Part shown: positions 33,104-45,572 of the stretch, piece after piece
How positions within the stretch are numbered: the first letter of the stretch is position 1
Layout of the letters: each line of letters starts with the position of its first letter
Assembly (NCBI GenBank): GCA_029964075.1
Contig: CM057149.1
Coordinates: forward strand, 32,508,900 to 32,572,899
Source of the DNA: Patiria pectinifera
Lineage: Eukaryota; Echinodermata; Asteroidea; Valvatida; Asterinidae
Direction of reading: 5' to 3'
Length of the DNA stretch: 64,000 nucleotides
The notes under the pieces: generated by a model
Told to the model about the DNA's origin: nothing
Databases searched by the model: none
The model's input: only the letters and a program-made list of their open reading frames with translations
Program-made: the position numbers and the translations under genes

Positions 33104-33425
33104 CCACACACACACACACATTATTTTGTATACGCTATGTGGACATTCCTTTGTTTTCGTGTAGTTAAGAAAACTCGGTACAAAAAAATAACTTTACTTA
33201 AACTGTGAAAACTCTGTCAACCCAAAATTTGTTTTTTGATGTCCTTGCATGTTTTTCTTCATTCTGCGACGGATTAACCTAACCCAAAAATGCCTCTAAA
33301 AAGCTGTTTTCCAAGAGAGGGCGAAACGTTATGTGGACACGGCTTAGTCCGCATAACGTCAACACAACCTGCATTGTGTGGACATCTTTTGAATTTTGGG
33401 GGGCACAGAAACTCCGTCCACACCG
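33104..33425. repeat. Dispersed ~330-bp repeat with (CA)n, copy 2
   Basis: Ordered phrase matches to 22850-23200, beginning in (CA)n and ending in TGTGGACATCTTTTG and TCCACAC. Confidence 0.75.
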
Positions 33426-33547
33426 GTATGGGCCAAAGTTTCTTTTGAAAGATTTACAAATTCGGTTAACATTCGGCTTGATTGACTGAACAGAATTGAA
33501 TTAAACAGAAGTGAAGAGAAAAACTCATGCATGGTAGCCATCGTAGC

Positions 33548-33735
33548 CATCGTAGCAATGGGGGCCGCGGGGGCGGGGGGAGACGGGGGCGACAGACATG
33601 AAACCTTGTCGCCCCCAGTCGCCCCCTACTGAGATTTTGAGTTTCTAAAAAATTCTCATTGATCTACATGACGCCCCCATAAAATGTTCCAGCCCCCAGC
33701 GCCCCCTGAAAAATTCCTGCCTACGCCACTGGCTG
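33548..33735. mobile_element. G/C-run element, possible MITE
   Basis: GGGGGCGAC..GTCGCCCCC and a right end CCTACGCCACTGG resemble the ends of the GGCGTAGC family. The left end is unclear. Confidence 0.4.
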
Positions 33736-33813
33736 GGTGTGATGCCATATCCACTGATTTTCAGATCAATGACCTCTGTCCTTGACAAGCTTTTCGGCTT
33801 GACCACAGAGTTA

Positions 33814-34003
33814 CAGTCAACTCTCTTTATAAAGAGCACTTTTATAGTTTAAAGAGTTCTGCTTACAAAGAGCAAATTCTGAGGTCCCAAATCTCAGGTT
33901 CTCTTTGTGTTTCTTTGTTTCACTGTCCTTTTATAACAACATTCCTGTTATACAGACGTAATTTGGCTAGTCCCATCGACCTTGTTATCACGAGAGTCGA
34001 CTG
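33814..34003. mobile_element. pogo/Tigger-like MITE with TA target duplication
   Basis: The ends CAGTCAACTCTC and GAGAGTCGACTG are inverted and flanked by TA on each side (33812-33813 and 34004-34005). This end type (CAGTC...GACTG, TA target) is typical of TcMar-Tigger/pogo MITEs. Internal TTTATAAAGAGCA and ACAAAGAGCAAA resemble the subterminal repeats of such elements. Confidence 0.75.
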
Positions 34004-34005
34004 TA

Positions 34006-35329
34006 TATGGTATTACGGTCGTCAAATCTTCTGCTGAATTTCATGTATAGTCTAGGTCTACGCGTGATACCAATATTCGGCGAACGAAGGTTCATTCATC
34101 CATGCACCGTTTTTTAATGGTGTTATCAGGAAACAGAGGTCAACAGACACAATTGGTTTCTCCTTCCACGTTTCAGTTATATGAATACGTATATCTCTAT
34201 ATATACGTACGAGGCACGTACGTACAACGACTCTGACAAGGGAATTTATTGTTCGTCTGCTTATAGAGCTCAATACCTTATGCATTGCAGGTATCTCAGA
34301 GGGCGCTTTTTGTTTCCTTTCATTTTGTTACATTGAACACATCATGCCCTCTAACCACTGCCCTCTAACTCCGCCTTAACGCATAAGGTTTATTTCAGCG
34401 GCGACATCAGCATGGAAGATCGCTTCATGCACTATTTTAAGACAACAAGCATATTCCCTTCGTTAATATAGTTACTTCTTCGGCCAGCTGAAAACACAAA
34501 TCATGTAGCACTCATGCACGGACTGGCCACATTCTGCAAGTCCAGAAGCTGTTGCGCATATCGCGCATTGCATCATGGGTGGCGATTTCCAGGCAACATT
34601 CAGCGGGACAGCTTCAAACAAGTGCGAGTGCACAATAAGCTCTGGTCGTGTTGCAAGAAGACCTGCATGAAACTTTTGCATGAAATCGATCAAAAAGACC
34701 CTTGCCGGAGCTGAAAAATGCGACGCCAAAAAAATGCGACGCCGATGGCACATATACGGGACACCATACTTTTGGTCAATATTCGGGACAGACAGACAGA
34801 CCGTTCAACAAGTGACATGTAGAAGATCCTGCCAGAGCTTAAAAATATTTTGGGAAAATGTGAAAATGGGACTTCACATTCCCCGCCAAAAACCTATGGG
34901 GGGGGGAGTGGCGGGCCATTGGCTGTTGTCTTGCGGCATAATTAAGCGCCGAATCTGTAGACATTTCATATTCAAATTGATGCACTTTGAAAATACGGAT
35001 CGTAAAAAGTTGGCGATTCCATCACTTTTTTTTGGTGTGGTAATTTCACATATACGCTACATCTCAATATTAATGTGAGACGTTCACAGCGCACATAGGG
35101 TGCCCGATGAAAATGTAATGACCAACTAAATGGTGATCAACATGCGACTTTTTTCCCGGCAGGATAGTCGCATGTGTCCGGATCCCGTACTCACATCATT
35201 TTCTAATAGTGTATCGAATTCGCTGCGCACACGGTATGTCATTTTGATCTTGATCTTGATTACTAGTGTAGCTTATAAACTCCTGCAGGAATATTACTCG
35301 GCTTTGAGGGGGTGGGCATGAATGGACTA
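34006..35329. other. Intergenic DNA without a recognised gene
   Basis: Short frames only. CCCTCTAACCACTGCCCTCTAA near 34345 recurs loosely near 61020, suggesting an old dispersed repeat. Confidence 0.4.
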
Positions 35330-35900
35330 TTGATGACTGCTGAAAGATCTGAGAGCATCACTAAATTGTTTGGTTTCAGTAATTTGCTGAGGGAGGTTGT
35401 TCAAATCATTGCTAGTCTGATAGAAGAATGAGTGTTGGAGTCATTTGATATTGGTGAAGGGGATCTATAGGTAGTGTACTAGTGTTGAGCATCAGGTTTT
35501 TATTTCTGGCTGTCTCATGGTTATTTCAGGTAGAAGTTTAAGGCCTATCTGTCCGTTGATGATTCTGTTGGATTTTGTGAGGCGCTGTACATATCTCCTG
35601 TTTTCCAGGGTGGAGTTTCAGTTTTGCAAGAAGAGCAGTACCAGATGTAGTATTGTCCCAGCTATAGGTGGTGGTGATAAGAGGGGCAGCTCTTCGTTGA
35701 ACCATCTCGATCTTCTGTTTATTGGTGGCTTTGAAAGGATCCCACACTGATGCACAGCAAACAAGATGAGGGCGGACTAATAGGCTTGGATTAATCTGCT
35801 TTACATGGAATGGCGCAAGTGTAAACGCAGTGGTAGTCAGGTGGCTTGGACCCAATTTTTGACAAGATCGTGACCGACTGGTCCAAAGCACCAAACCTGG
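35330..35900 (-). pseudogene. LINE reverse transcriptase C-terminal fragment
   Basis: The minus-strand frame gives LLVRPHLVCCASVWDP, NKQKIEMVQRRAAPLITTTY and LHPGKQEICTAPHKIQ. Further on comes FFYQTSNDLNNLPQQITET in another frame. These match the post-catalytic segment of CR1/Jockey-type reverse transcriptases. The 5' part and catalytic box are missing. It belongs to a different lineage from the 13.1-kb LINE. Confidence 0.8.
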
Positions 35901-36061
35901 CAGATATATTCATATTGCCTCAAAGAAGATAGCTAGGTGACACCTGAAATTCTTCTGGGAAGGGTGCCTAATTTGCCTAAACCGTAAAAATCAGCGGTGT
36001 TATATACTATTTTGATCCCATATTTGGGTATATATATTTTTTTTTTGAAAAGTATTTTTTG

Positions 36062-36885
36062 GTGATTTCACTTGCACATCCTTACACCAATAGCATTTTC
36101 TAAAGCATAAGTGACTGAATAATTACGAGGACATAGTAACGATCCAAAATGGCTACAATAATTTATACCCTTAAATTGCGTGCATTTCCCTTGTCTGCAG
36201 ATATCATCAAGTAGTCTTGCCAAATCTCAGAATTGTTGGGCTTCAAAATCACCTAGTTGCTTACTGGCACAATTACCCAATTAAACTTTATGGAAAATCA
36301 TGTGAAAAATGATAACATTGTGATATTTAAAGCAGAAAGCAAAAACGGGGTTTTAAAAACAAGGTGTCCGTAAATTGGGCTAAAAGTAGGTGAAGGGTTG
36401 GCTAACGTGGAAGACTTGAACAAGTTTAAGGAAATTCTCAAAATTATTGTTAAGGAAACGTTTCGACGTAGACATAATTATTGTAAACAACAATAATCTC
36501 TTATTTTGGGGGATTTCCTTCAACTTCTTCAGGTTCCCCATACCACGTCAGGCAACCCTTCGCCTAATTTTTAGACCAATTTACGGACACCTCATTTATC
36601 CCACTTTTTGTTTGTATTTTTTTAAAGGGGGGACTAAATATCAATATGTTGACATTTTTTGCCACATGATTTCCCATTTATTTTTGTTAGGGTACCTGTG
36701 CCAGTAACTTTGTGAAATTGAAGCTCATCAATACTGAGGTTTGGAAAGACTACTTGATGATATCTGAGGAAAAGGTAAATGCACGCAATTTTAGGGCATA
36801 ATGGTAGCCATTTTGGATCTTTATTATGTCCTTATAATCATCCAGTCTCTGATATGCTTTAGAAAACGTACAATCACATTGAAAT
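36062..36885. mobile_element. ~820-bp palindromic (foldback) element
   Basis: The left arm has CATTTTCTAAAGCATA, GATCCAAAATGGCTAC, ATTGCGTGCATTT, AGATATCATCAAGTAGTCTT and GTGTCCGTAAATTGG. Each returns inverted on the right (AAGACTACTTGATGATATCT, AAATGCACGCAAT, GTAGCCATTTTGGATC). The centre is near 36470. No coding region. Confidence 0.8.
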
Positions 36886-36889
36886 ATTT

Positions 36890-37552
36890 TGTTACTGTTG
36901 TTACTTTTTACTATATACAATGTACACCCACGTACGCTGTCTCGCCATTAAAAGTTTAAAAAGGGCAAAAAAGCGACCGTTTGTCCGCGAAACAACAAAT
37001 ACCTTGAGGGAAATGCTACTTGTTGTAGTCATGTATTTCAATAATAAAAGCATGGAGGCGCGTTTATAGGTTAAAGATCCTCGCTTTACCTGCAGTTAAG
37101 CTGAACCTTCAGACACAAAACCACAGACGGTTGAATATGAATTAGGCCTTGCTGTCAAGGGATTTAGAAAATCAGTCAGGCGGGACGCTCTTGTTCGTGT
37201 GGGCGCTCAACAATTGCGGCTTTCACTAGTAACGTATGTGTTCGTGGAATGTACACTACACGTAGAATGGTGTATGGGTATTTCTTGAACAGGAGAGGCC
37301 AACAACGTTACACATGTACATGTATATTTTGGAGCGCCAAATGAATGTTATAGACCTTTAGGGCGGACGAATATTAATATATCGAGAACACAGGACGTGT
37401 AGCTTGAGTGTTTCTGATCACGCAACATCACTACAGAGACTGTCAATTGTGTGAGGCACATCGTACCAAGCGGGCCCGTACACATGGAAACTTCTACCGA
37501 CCAATAACGGAAACACTATACCACACCGACTCCAAACTATACTCCATACACC
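36890..37552. promoter_or_regulatory. Upstream region of the potassium channel gene
   Basis: This stretch should hold the promoter and 5' leader. No clear TATA box was identified. A short upstream reading frame starts at 37408 and overlaps the channel ATG in another frame, so it could dampen translation if it is in the leader. Confidence 0.35.
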
Positions 37553-37889
37553 ATGAAACGTTGGCAACTGATGCTGATTGCCTGGTTTCTGTTCATTGGT
37601 TACCTTCTGGCGGGTGCTTTCTTATTCAGGGCAATTGAACACCCCGAAGAGAAGCTGGCGGAAGCCACCTTCTTCCAAGCCATGGAGGAGTTTCTGGACT
37701 CCCACCCCTGCATCTCCAGAGACGAGTTGTTCCACTACAGCAAAGTATTGGTAGCGGGGGCAGACAGGGGCGTGGTAGATTTCAACGAGGACCCTCTCCG
37801 TGGTCAAAATACTCATGTGGACGAGGAGAGAAGTGTCTGGGATCTTCCTAACTCCTTCTTCTTCTCAGCCACCATAGTCACTACAATCG
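37553..37889 (+). CDS. K2P exon 1: M1, cap and pore helix 1
   Basis: 112 codons and one base, ending ACAATCG with donor GTAAGG. It encodes LIAWFLFIGYLLAGAFLFRA (M1), HPCIS (cap cysteine) and FFFSATIVTTI up to the first filter glycine. Confidence 0.94.
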
Positions 37890-40316
37890 GTAAGGAGTTG
37901 CGTCCGTGCACGCAAAGATTTAGACCTAAACGTAAAAATTAGAAAGTGTTTGAGACGGCCCATAAGACACTGGCTTTTCGTGAACCTGTCTAAAACTTTG
38001 GAGGAAGATTTTAAGATCCTACCATGGTCATTAATGGTCAGGAACAAACAAAATTTTGAAATAAATCTTCAAAAGCATTTGAGGCAATTCCCTATATCCA
38101 CTTCAGCCCACTCAGAACAGAACACCCCAAACCACTTCGCCACATTGCCATTTAGCTTGTCGGAGATCGTCGGCTTGGCCCACAGTATGTGCGCATTGGC
38201 CAGAAGATTGCAAGTAATGTTTCAGGTTGTTTACTTACCAATATTTCAATGATGTATAGCTCAGAAAAAAGAAAACAATTCCATACAAGGCCACCACTCA
38301 TATTCCTTAATATGACCTGTAAAGTACCAAAAGTTGTAAATCTAATGAAGAAACACTATTGTAGGCGTGCAAAATTCTTTTGATAATACTTTATTTTTCT
38401 GTCTTGGCCCATTGACTTCGTGCAGGGGGTTTGAGTGGTGGCCTTGTATGGAATTCTTTCCAGAGAGAGTCCACACAATGTATGAAATTTGTGAAGAGGG
38501 GGTTTGAAAGCCCTGTTTGTTTACGCCAGACGACGGAGTCAGTTGTTGCCTTGGGTTCTTGTGCTTCGAACAGTGCATAAAGCCTTCCAAGCATGACAAG
38601 GCATTCAAAGCGTTCATTATTCGAAAACAATTTCATTGAGTTTTAAACATGTGAACCCCAAATCTGTGCAACTATATGTAATACGATCATTCGGGGGAAA
38701 CGCCGTTTATACAGAGAGGCATATTATCAACCAAATTACTTTTATTAAAGACCTTGCATAAGTTTTATTTGTGTTTTTTAACTGAGCAGAAACATAAAAC
38801 CTCCATTGAAACAAATGGGTATAAAATTATGGGTACGGTGTGTACTGTGGGTATACCACAGTTATCCTTTTGTCGCCAGTTTTTTTTTCACCGTAAATAA
38901 CTTTTATTATCGCCAGTAATTGCAAGTGTTATAAAAAAACATGATTTAGTGATTTACGAAAATGTACATGTAGTTAGAAAATACTGAAGAAAAAATTCAC
39001 GACTCCCAAAAGACTTTGGTCTATACACTGCATTTCACAAATAAGAGAAACGGTCTTTTGCAAATCGTGTTTGGTTGTACACGTTTTAAGAGAGTACATG
39101 TACTTCCGCAAATTGTGAGCCGTTTTAAATGGGCCGAGTGGCGATGGGGCAAAGTTTGAAACGGAATGTTTATGATCCATACCGTGGCACTTGTATATAC
39201 TACGTGTAGTAAAGAGTATTATTTCATGACCATGTACCATTGATATGAACAAGCCTTCGTACTAATTACAGGTAATGAGTTCGAACCCCCCCCCCCCATT
39301 CCATCATTAATCGTTCCATTGATTAATTTCAATTTTTTTTTGCCTGCACAGGCTACGGAGACATTACGCCTCAGACACCACTGGGCCGATTGGTCTGCAT
39401 GATCTACGGTGCCATTGGACTACCCCTTACAGCATGGGTTATAGGTGTCATTTCACGCTCTCTGACAGCATACTGGACCAAAGCACTGGACAAGGCTGAC
39501 AACATCCTACTTCTCTGCCTCAGGTTTGCCCGATTACGGAAGACCGTCATGGTCCTCCTGACCATAGTGGTGTTGTACGCGATACTGCTCCAGGTTCCGG
39601 CCGTCGTGCTTGGATACATTGAACAATGGTACACCTTGACGGCGGTGTACTACCTCTTCATCACCTTGACGACAATAGGATTTGGGGATTTGGTGGTGGG
39701 TAATCATCCGGACTTCACACTGCCAGCTAAGTGGGTGCTCAAGATTTGCATGGTGCTGTACGTGATACTGGGCCTCAGCCTCCTGGTGGCGCTATCATCG
39801 GCCATTGCGGAGCGTGCCAATAAAGCGGTCAAGAAATCAATCGTACCCTCAAACAGCTACCAGGTCGAACGCGTGAAGAGCAAGAAAGGGCGGGAACGCA
39901 TGAACGCCATGCTGGAAAATGAAATTGCGCTGAGTCACGTGCCGAATCTGTTATCCGCTAGGATGACAGATTCTTGCTCAGATTTTAAAACCGCGGACGA
40001 GGGACTGACTGACGCCGAAGAAGCGGCGTTTGAGATGCGGTCGCTTAGCAACCACAAGGAAGATGTACCACCGGATTATGAAGAGATCGTCATAGACACA
40101 TGCCTATCAGAGTCCAACGGCACCTTGTGCATAGTGTCACCGACCGATAGGTCTGACAGTAAGAAGTTAGCAGCAGACGAACTCTCTGTGCACCGGTCAT
40201 CCACGGGCAACGGTCACGTTACTGAAAGAAATGGGAATACATGTATCTATACTATTTCAAAGGACGAATACGGGCGTGCTGCTTTCAAGAGCCCATCCAT
40301 GGTGGATCACACGTGA
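37553..40316 (+). CDS. Two-pore-domain potassium channel (K2P/KCNK family), 2 exons, 433 aa
   Basis: Exons 37553-37889 and 39352-40316 join in phase 1. The protein is a background K+ channel of the plasma membrane: M1 (about 5-27), extracellular cap with Cys53 that can bridge the dimer, pore 1 TTIGYGD (GYG at 113-115), M2 (127-149), M3 (176-203), pore 2 TTIGFGD (GFG at 222-224), M4 (241-265) and a ~165-aa acidic/Ser-rich cytoplasmic tail. Both filters are intact. The pore-2 FITLTTIGFGD and the short M1 leader resemble the TALK/TASK-2 (KCNK5/16/17) branch, but the subfamily is inference. Start: first ATG (CACCATGA context) that puts M1 at the N-terminus. The intron lies inside the first Gly codon of GYG, a position known in other animal K2P genes. 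Confidence 0.94.
39352..40316 (+). CDS. K2P exon 2: pore 1 filter to C-terminus
   Basis: Acceptor TGCACAG, then GCTACGGAGAC (GYGD). It encodes M2-P2-M4 and the tail, ending with TGA at 40314-40316. The tail has an acidic stretch (LTDAEEAAFEM) and PPDYEE, and no ankyrin or coiled-coil domain is seen. Confidence 0.94.
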
Positions 40317-40703
40317 AACAGGATTCATTCTTGCCAACTAGTAATTTAACTTTCTATTATGCAATTTATGGAGGGTTTGGACTGACAAAAACTAACGCCA
40401 CGAGCACAAATATCGTATTTTTCATCGTCGAAATCATGTTTATTTTTGATAGTATTTTTATTAAGGTGCACAACCCAAGTTTTCTTTGTAACATACTGTT
40501 TAAAGATTATTTTCTTTTAAATTTAATATATGAAAACTCGTGTACAGGGAACAAAACAAATATAATATCCACAAGTATTTTTGTAACAACATGTATTATT
40601 TTTGTACGATGGTATTTGTTTTTAAGTGTATTAATGAATTTGAAGTTTTAGATTTAGTTTTAAACATGTATGGTTGACTAACATTATTTTTTCTAACATT
40701 TTA

Positions 40704-40709
40704 AATAAA
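40704..40709 (+). terminator. Poly(A) signal AATAAA for the K2P gene
   Basis: AATAAA lies about 390 bp after the stop codon in AT-rich 3' sequence and is followed within 30 bp by TTGTAGTGACG. It is the first good signal downstream. Confidence 0.55.
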
Positions 40710-40734
40710 ACATTTTCCATTTTGTAGTGACGTA

Positions 40735-41540
40735 ATATCTGTTTAATTTTTTTTAAATGTATTTAGCATTATTGTGGTCTATTGAGAGCTCTATAAAATT
40801 ATGGGTGGATTTAATTATTTTACGGTTAATTTCAATGTCCATTTTCAACACACCTTCTTAAGACATTTCATATCTACCGCGTCAGGAAAAAAACAACGGC
40901 CCATAATAATTATGGTCATAACACTGTTCAATCTGCAACGTACTGCAGTATCTATATATACTTCAAATGGCGAACTACCTGCATATTATACGTTGTTTCC
41001 CCCAAGCAATAGAATAATTATCTTTTAATCGCAAGGACGGGACGAAAATAATTGAATTAAAATTTAAAACAAGTTTGCCACCTGGATATATTATCGTTGA
41101 AGGTCATTTGTGCCTTTCCTTTGTTGGATGAAAATATCAGGAATGTTGGTTGGATCCCTTTATGTTTAGTCTGGTTCCCTGTCCCCGTTGTCCTTCGGAC
41201 TTAAAATATGGGGACAGGTAGCTGGCTGTGAATCTTGCATGCATACATCAGGAGGCATCCCTGCCGCCGCAAAATATCCGAAATTCTAGCAACTTTAGCT
41301 GTAACAGCTGTAACAGGCTGCTGCCTGGAATGACATCACAGTTTTGCTCATGAATATGGAAATTTGTATTAGCATAAAACCAAAAAGGCACAAAACACCC
41401 TGTAAAGTGGCAAAACGAAAATTGAGATAAGGTTAACTGAGACACAAAGGTGCATTAAAAAAGGCATGTATTAAAACATTTTAACTCCGCCAAAAAAACT
41501 GATTGTTTCTAATTTTCAGCGCATTTTAAAAGGATCACTA
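40735..41540. other. Intergenic DNA without a recognised gene
   Basis: No gene is recognised. CTGGTTCCCTGTCCC..GGGGACAGGTAG near 41165-41222 forms a small inverted pair. Confidence 0.4.
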
Positions 41541-41549
41541 TGTACTTCC

Positions 41550-41793
41550 TATGGGCGTCACGAGGGGGTGGGGGTGGGGTGGGGGGCCAAGAGGGGGACC
41601 TCCCCCCCCCCCCAAAAAAAAGCCATATTGCTGTTAATTTGATGTGGGGGGGGGGGGGTAGGGCAAATGTTCCCCTGTCCACGCTCGAAAAAAATGATAA
41701 ATTGAGAAAATGTTCAAAAAGTTAAGGAATTTTGGGGGAAATTGTGCTTTGGCCACCCCCCCCCCCCGGAAAAAAAATCTGGCGACGCACATG
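41550..41793 (+). mobile_element. MITE with GGGCGTCGC-type ends, copy 2
   Basis: ATGGGCGTCACGAGG at the left and TCTGGCGACGCACATGG at the right. It contains CCATATTGCTGTTAATTTGATG and AAAATGATAAATTG, shared with 60453-60624 as one subfamily. Confidence 0.8.
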
Positions 41794-42845
41794 GTACTTC
41801 CATTTTATAAAAATCCGGAAATAACGTTGAAAAAACTTTCTCTTGCATTGTAAATACGATGCACGAAATGTATACATTTAAAATGTAGAGGACAAAATGG
41901 GAGAACCATATTTTGGAGTGGGTATACATTTCGGTAAATGCCAAAACGCGTAATATAATAGTTCGCTCGTATTGTGTCCGCTTCCACAGCTGTGTGTGTA
42001 ATATTCATCCGTAGCCAAGTAATTCGGGCAAGGCCTTGGACACTGTAAAGACGCCACTATTAGCCTTTTTGAAATAATTATGGCAGGCACAATAAGAGGG
42101 CGCTGTTTGATTTGGTAAAGTCTTGGTTTTATTACACTAGCGGGATGCCGCGCTTCGCGCGGCACCCTCTGCATGCTGCAGACCCTCTGCATGCTGCACG
42201 CAAGCCTATTTGGACTCGCCATCAGTCTCACCTAAGTTGTATTTGCGTTTAGCAACGTGCGCGCACATAACGTTTCCTGCGGAGATTGTGCGAGGGTCCA
42301 GGACATATTGTCAATATAGGGGAAGGGGCTAGCTAGGGTGAAGGGTGCTAGTTGGAATGCCCAATTTCCGTAAAACCCGTCAACCATGTCACCAATATTT
42401 CCGGGGATTGGGAGAAATATTTCCAGGGATGGGGAGAAATGGTTTTTGTTATAGAGGGGAGATGGTGATATTGAAATCGCTGATATTGTGGAGGTTTATG
42501 TTTGAGCTGGGATTCATACCGTTTAAATGTTGTTTTAAATTGCGCGCCGATTAGGAAGGTCTTGCTGTCAACAGTTGAATGAAATTAAGTATTTATTGCC
42601 GACCGATTGTTTCATGCGATGTCTCATTATATAAAGCTCATAAATAATGTTGAGCTAGAATATTGTCCAGTCAATTTGAACATTGATTTGTCAAGGTGCC
42701 AAACCATTAAGGACGTATACACCAACTGTACAATTAGGTAAGTTAGATGAAACGCGGTTTGATCTTGGCCTATACAACGTCGTATCCATCGTACTCACTA
42801 CAGAGGAGAGAAGGGGGCAGCCAGTGGGGGTGGGGGTTGGATATT
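41794..42845. other. Intergenic DNA without a recognised gene
   Basis: No gene is recognised. A palindrome GATGCCGCGCTTCGCGCGGCA lies near 42146-42166, followed by a direct doublet CCCTCTGCATGCTGCA (about 42169-42198). Confidence 0.4.
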
Positions 42846-42849
42846 GTGT

Positions 42850-43079
42850 GGGCGTCGCCAGGATTTTTTTCTAGAAGGGGGCAAAACATATTTTTGCCAA
42901 AAAAAATTCCTGTTTTTCTCAATACATTCTCGATGTATCAGTTTTAGAGGGGGGCAGGGACATTTTGCCCCCCCCCCAACCCATTAAATTTACACCACTA
43001 TGACTTCGCGCCTCTTTTTTTTTTTTTTTTGCTTTTCCGGGGGGGGGGGAGTGCCCCCCGCCCCTCGCGACGCCCATGC
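42850..43079 (-). mobile_element. MITE with GGGCGTCGC-type ends, copy 3 (inverted)
   Basis: The inverted form of the 23.6-kb copy: GGGCGTCGCCAGGATTTT at the left, ACATTCTCGATGTATCAGTTT inside, and CTCGCGACGCCCATGC at the right, with poly-T and poly-G runs. Confidence 0.85.
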
Positions 43080-43868
43080 TTTTTATGTTACACCTGTGAA
43101 TGGTCACTTATATTTCCGGGGAAGTGGGCAACAATTTATATTTGTTATGGTGAAGGGGGTGTTTCTTATGTATTAAGTAGACGTTAATGTCATTATAGCA
43201 GTTGGTGTTTTTATTATGGTGATGGGGTTGTACAGCAAAGTATTGTAACACGTTTATTTGCAGAAGAGAGTAAAACTAAAAGAAAGGACATATTGGAGCA
43301 CTTCATAATTATGTCAAGCACCACATGTTAAATGTATTTATTACAAAACTGTGAAAATGAAATCAGGTATACGCGAATTATATTAGTAATAATGTATCTG
43401 CATTCATTACTGTACAGGGTAGTACTTCGACAAAACTCAGGGGATATAATTGTAGTCAGTTTTCGGAGCAATTTTCGCAAGGGACGTCGGTCCAGGCTTG
43501 TTTACCATAGGCACAAAAATTCCATGAAAGACTTTCAAGCAAGACGGCCAAAGGTTATTGTGCAATTGCAGGTTTTTTTTGTGTTAAAAGCTGTAATTAT
43601 AAATAATGACAGTGGCATTGTAAGTTACAGGACAACATTTTTTTTAATAAGAGTTGGTGAAAACTCATGAGAAATGGAGGGGTATGCGAGTATGAATATT
43701 TTGTTGTGAAATTTTAAGAGTGATTATGTAATTTGGTAATCAAAGACATTGTTTTGTTATCAAATAAGTTTGCCAGGATCGACACAGTCTGCTTGGCCAG
43801 TAATTATCGGGTAATCATTCCATTATTATTCTTGGGTACAACTAAGCCAAGGATATAATTTGAAAAAA
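43080..43868. other. Intergenic DNA without a recognised gene
   Basis: AT-rich with short frames only. Confidence 0.35.
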
Positions 43869-44102
43869 GGATGGACATAAAACAGGAATAGTCTACCCAT
43901 CCCTATCAGAAACTCCGATACTGTGCCAATCTTCAAGAAGGCTCTCAAAACCCATTTTTTCCCCACACCATAGCTGGTCGTACGCCCTTGCTGTTTTTCT
44001 GTTGTTCTTTCTGTAGTTCTTCTTTCTTTGTTTCAGCGCCTTGTATCCTTTGGCAATTTGGCGCTCTATAAATCCAGTTATTATTATTATTATTATTATT
44101 AT
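43869..44102 (+). mobile_element. 3' end of a LINE with (ATT)n tail
   Basis: The sequence translates as a decayed reverse-transcriptase C-terminus (SDTVPIFKKALKTH-like near 43915). It is followed by CAGCGCCTTGTATCC, TGGCGCTCTATAAAT and (TTA)n at 44080-44102. This is the usual end of L2/CR1-like LINEs. Confidence 0.75.
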
Positions 44103-45388
44103 AAGAGTGATTTTTTTGCACTATTTCATGACTTCAAAAAATAAAATAATGGCTAGAAGAAAAATGGTTTTTGAATGGATAAAGAGAAAAAGCAGGAATC
44201 TTGCAGTTGAACTGGAAAGAATAGGTGTGTCACGTCTTCGTCTTGAGTTGAGATTCTTGCTTTGGGAACTGGTTGAAGCATGCACTGGAGCATGCTTGGA
44301 GCATGGTTGGAGCTGGTCATGTGATGTGAATGTCATCGGGAGTCCTGTGTAGAGGAGTTAGAAAGAAAAGAATAACGACTAAGGTGAAGAAAACTTGTAA
44401 AAAAATACATCGGCTAACAATAGCTACAAATAAATTAGACAGGTGTTGCAATACCCCATTTATGCGGAATGCACTACTGAAGTACTAACCAAACATGCCA
44501 AACAACGAAACATGTCTTATAATGTTGTATTTTTGTGACCCCCCCCCCCGCATATGATTTTATCTCAGCAGAACAGCAGAGACACTGAACAGTCATCAAT
44601 GTATTAGTTTCCTCTTCATCCTGCTTGGGTTCATGTCTGTTGTCGAGTCATTTGATTTTCTGCCAGAGTGTATTCTCTCCACTATTCTAACTGTGTTGGT
44701 TTCAGATTTTAGTCTTTGCCTGTATTTTTTGGTTTTTGGCCTGAGGTTTGAACTTGATCACGTCTTTAATTTTGATTTGAGGGTTTCTTTATTAAGTTGG
44801 TTATTGGTCTTTGATTTGCAGTAAATTAATTTTGTTTTGCCTATGAGTATGAAAGTCATTTCTTTCAAGGAAGTTTTTAGTATGATTTGCCGTGTTCTAA
44901 GATTACCACAAAGATTTAGTTTGCATCATTTGTATGGAATGAATGTACATTTCATGGCCTATATACAAATGCAGCAGTTTTTTCTAGCTAGGCCTAGTAT
45001 AGGCAGTATAAGTTTATAACAAACTAAAGCAAAATCCAAAAATAAACTACAAACAAAGCCCAATTGTGAAATCAAAAGTTGACAAAGTTCTACAAACATG
45101 TTCGGGTACATGTTCCCAGTGAGGCCTGTATTTACGGAGGTCATGCAGTAAATTGGCCACATGAAGCCTAGCTAAGTAAACCCACGGCCAAACTCTCGAT
45201 GTCCGAGGCCTCCCCCCGTATAGCTCCATGGTACAACCCTCCCCGTACTACCACCAGACTACGCCATCATTGGACACTCACAAACTCACACTTTTCACAA
45301 ACAACAATGCTTCTCATTGCCAGCGGCGTTCGAAAGAATACCACTTTTCACAAACAACAATACATATCACAAATGAGACTTACCGTTC
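44103..45388. other. Intergenic DNA without a recognised gene
   Basis: No gene is recognised. CTTTTCACAAACAACAATGC and ACTTTTCACAAACAACAATA near 45289-45362 form a short direct repeat. Confidence 0.4.
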
Positions 45389-45451
45389 AAAGAAAAAACT
45401 GGAGCAAGGAACAGATACATCGCTGTGCTGAAGAAATGTGGGGCAAGTTGC

Positions 45452-45572
45452 ATGCGCTGCATGCTCATAACGAACGTATACGTGGCACGTCAATTATCCG
45501 GCCCATACGCTGCATGCTCATAACGAACGTACACATGTATACGACGTGGCCCGTCAATTATCCGGCCCATAC
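45452..45572. repeat. ~70-bp tandem duplication
   Basis: The order TGCATGCTCATAACGAACGT, ACGTGGC, CGTCAATTATCCGGCCCATAC occurs twice in direct orientation. Confidence 0.8.

Noticed and set aside
37408-37638. Separate 76-aa protein overlapping the K2P start
   Set aside because: It overlaps the channel's first exon out of frame. At most it is an upstream frame.
42019-42231. Arg-rich small protein on the minus strand near 42.1 kb
   Set aside because: The frame is carried by a GC palindrome and a direct doublet (CTCTGCATGCTGCA) and has no domain.
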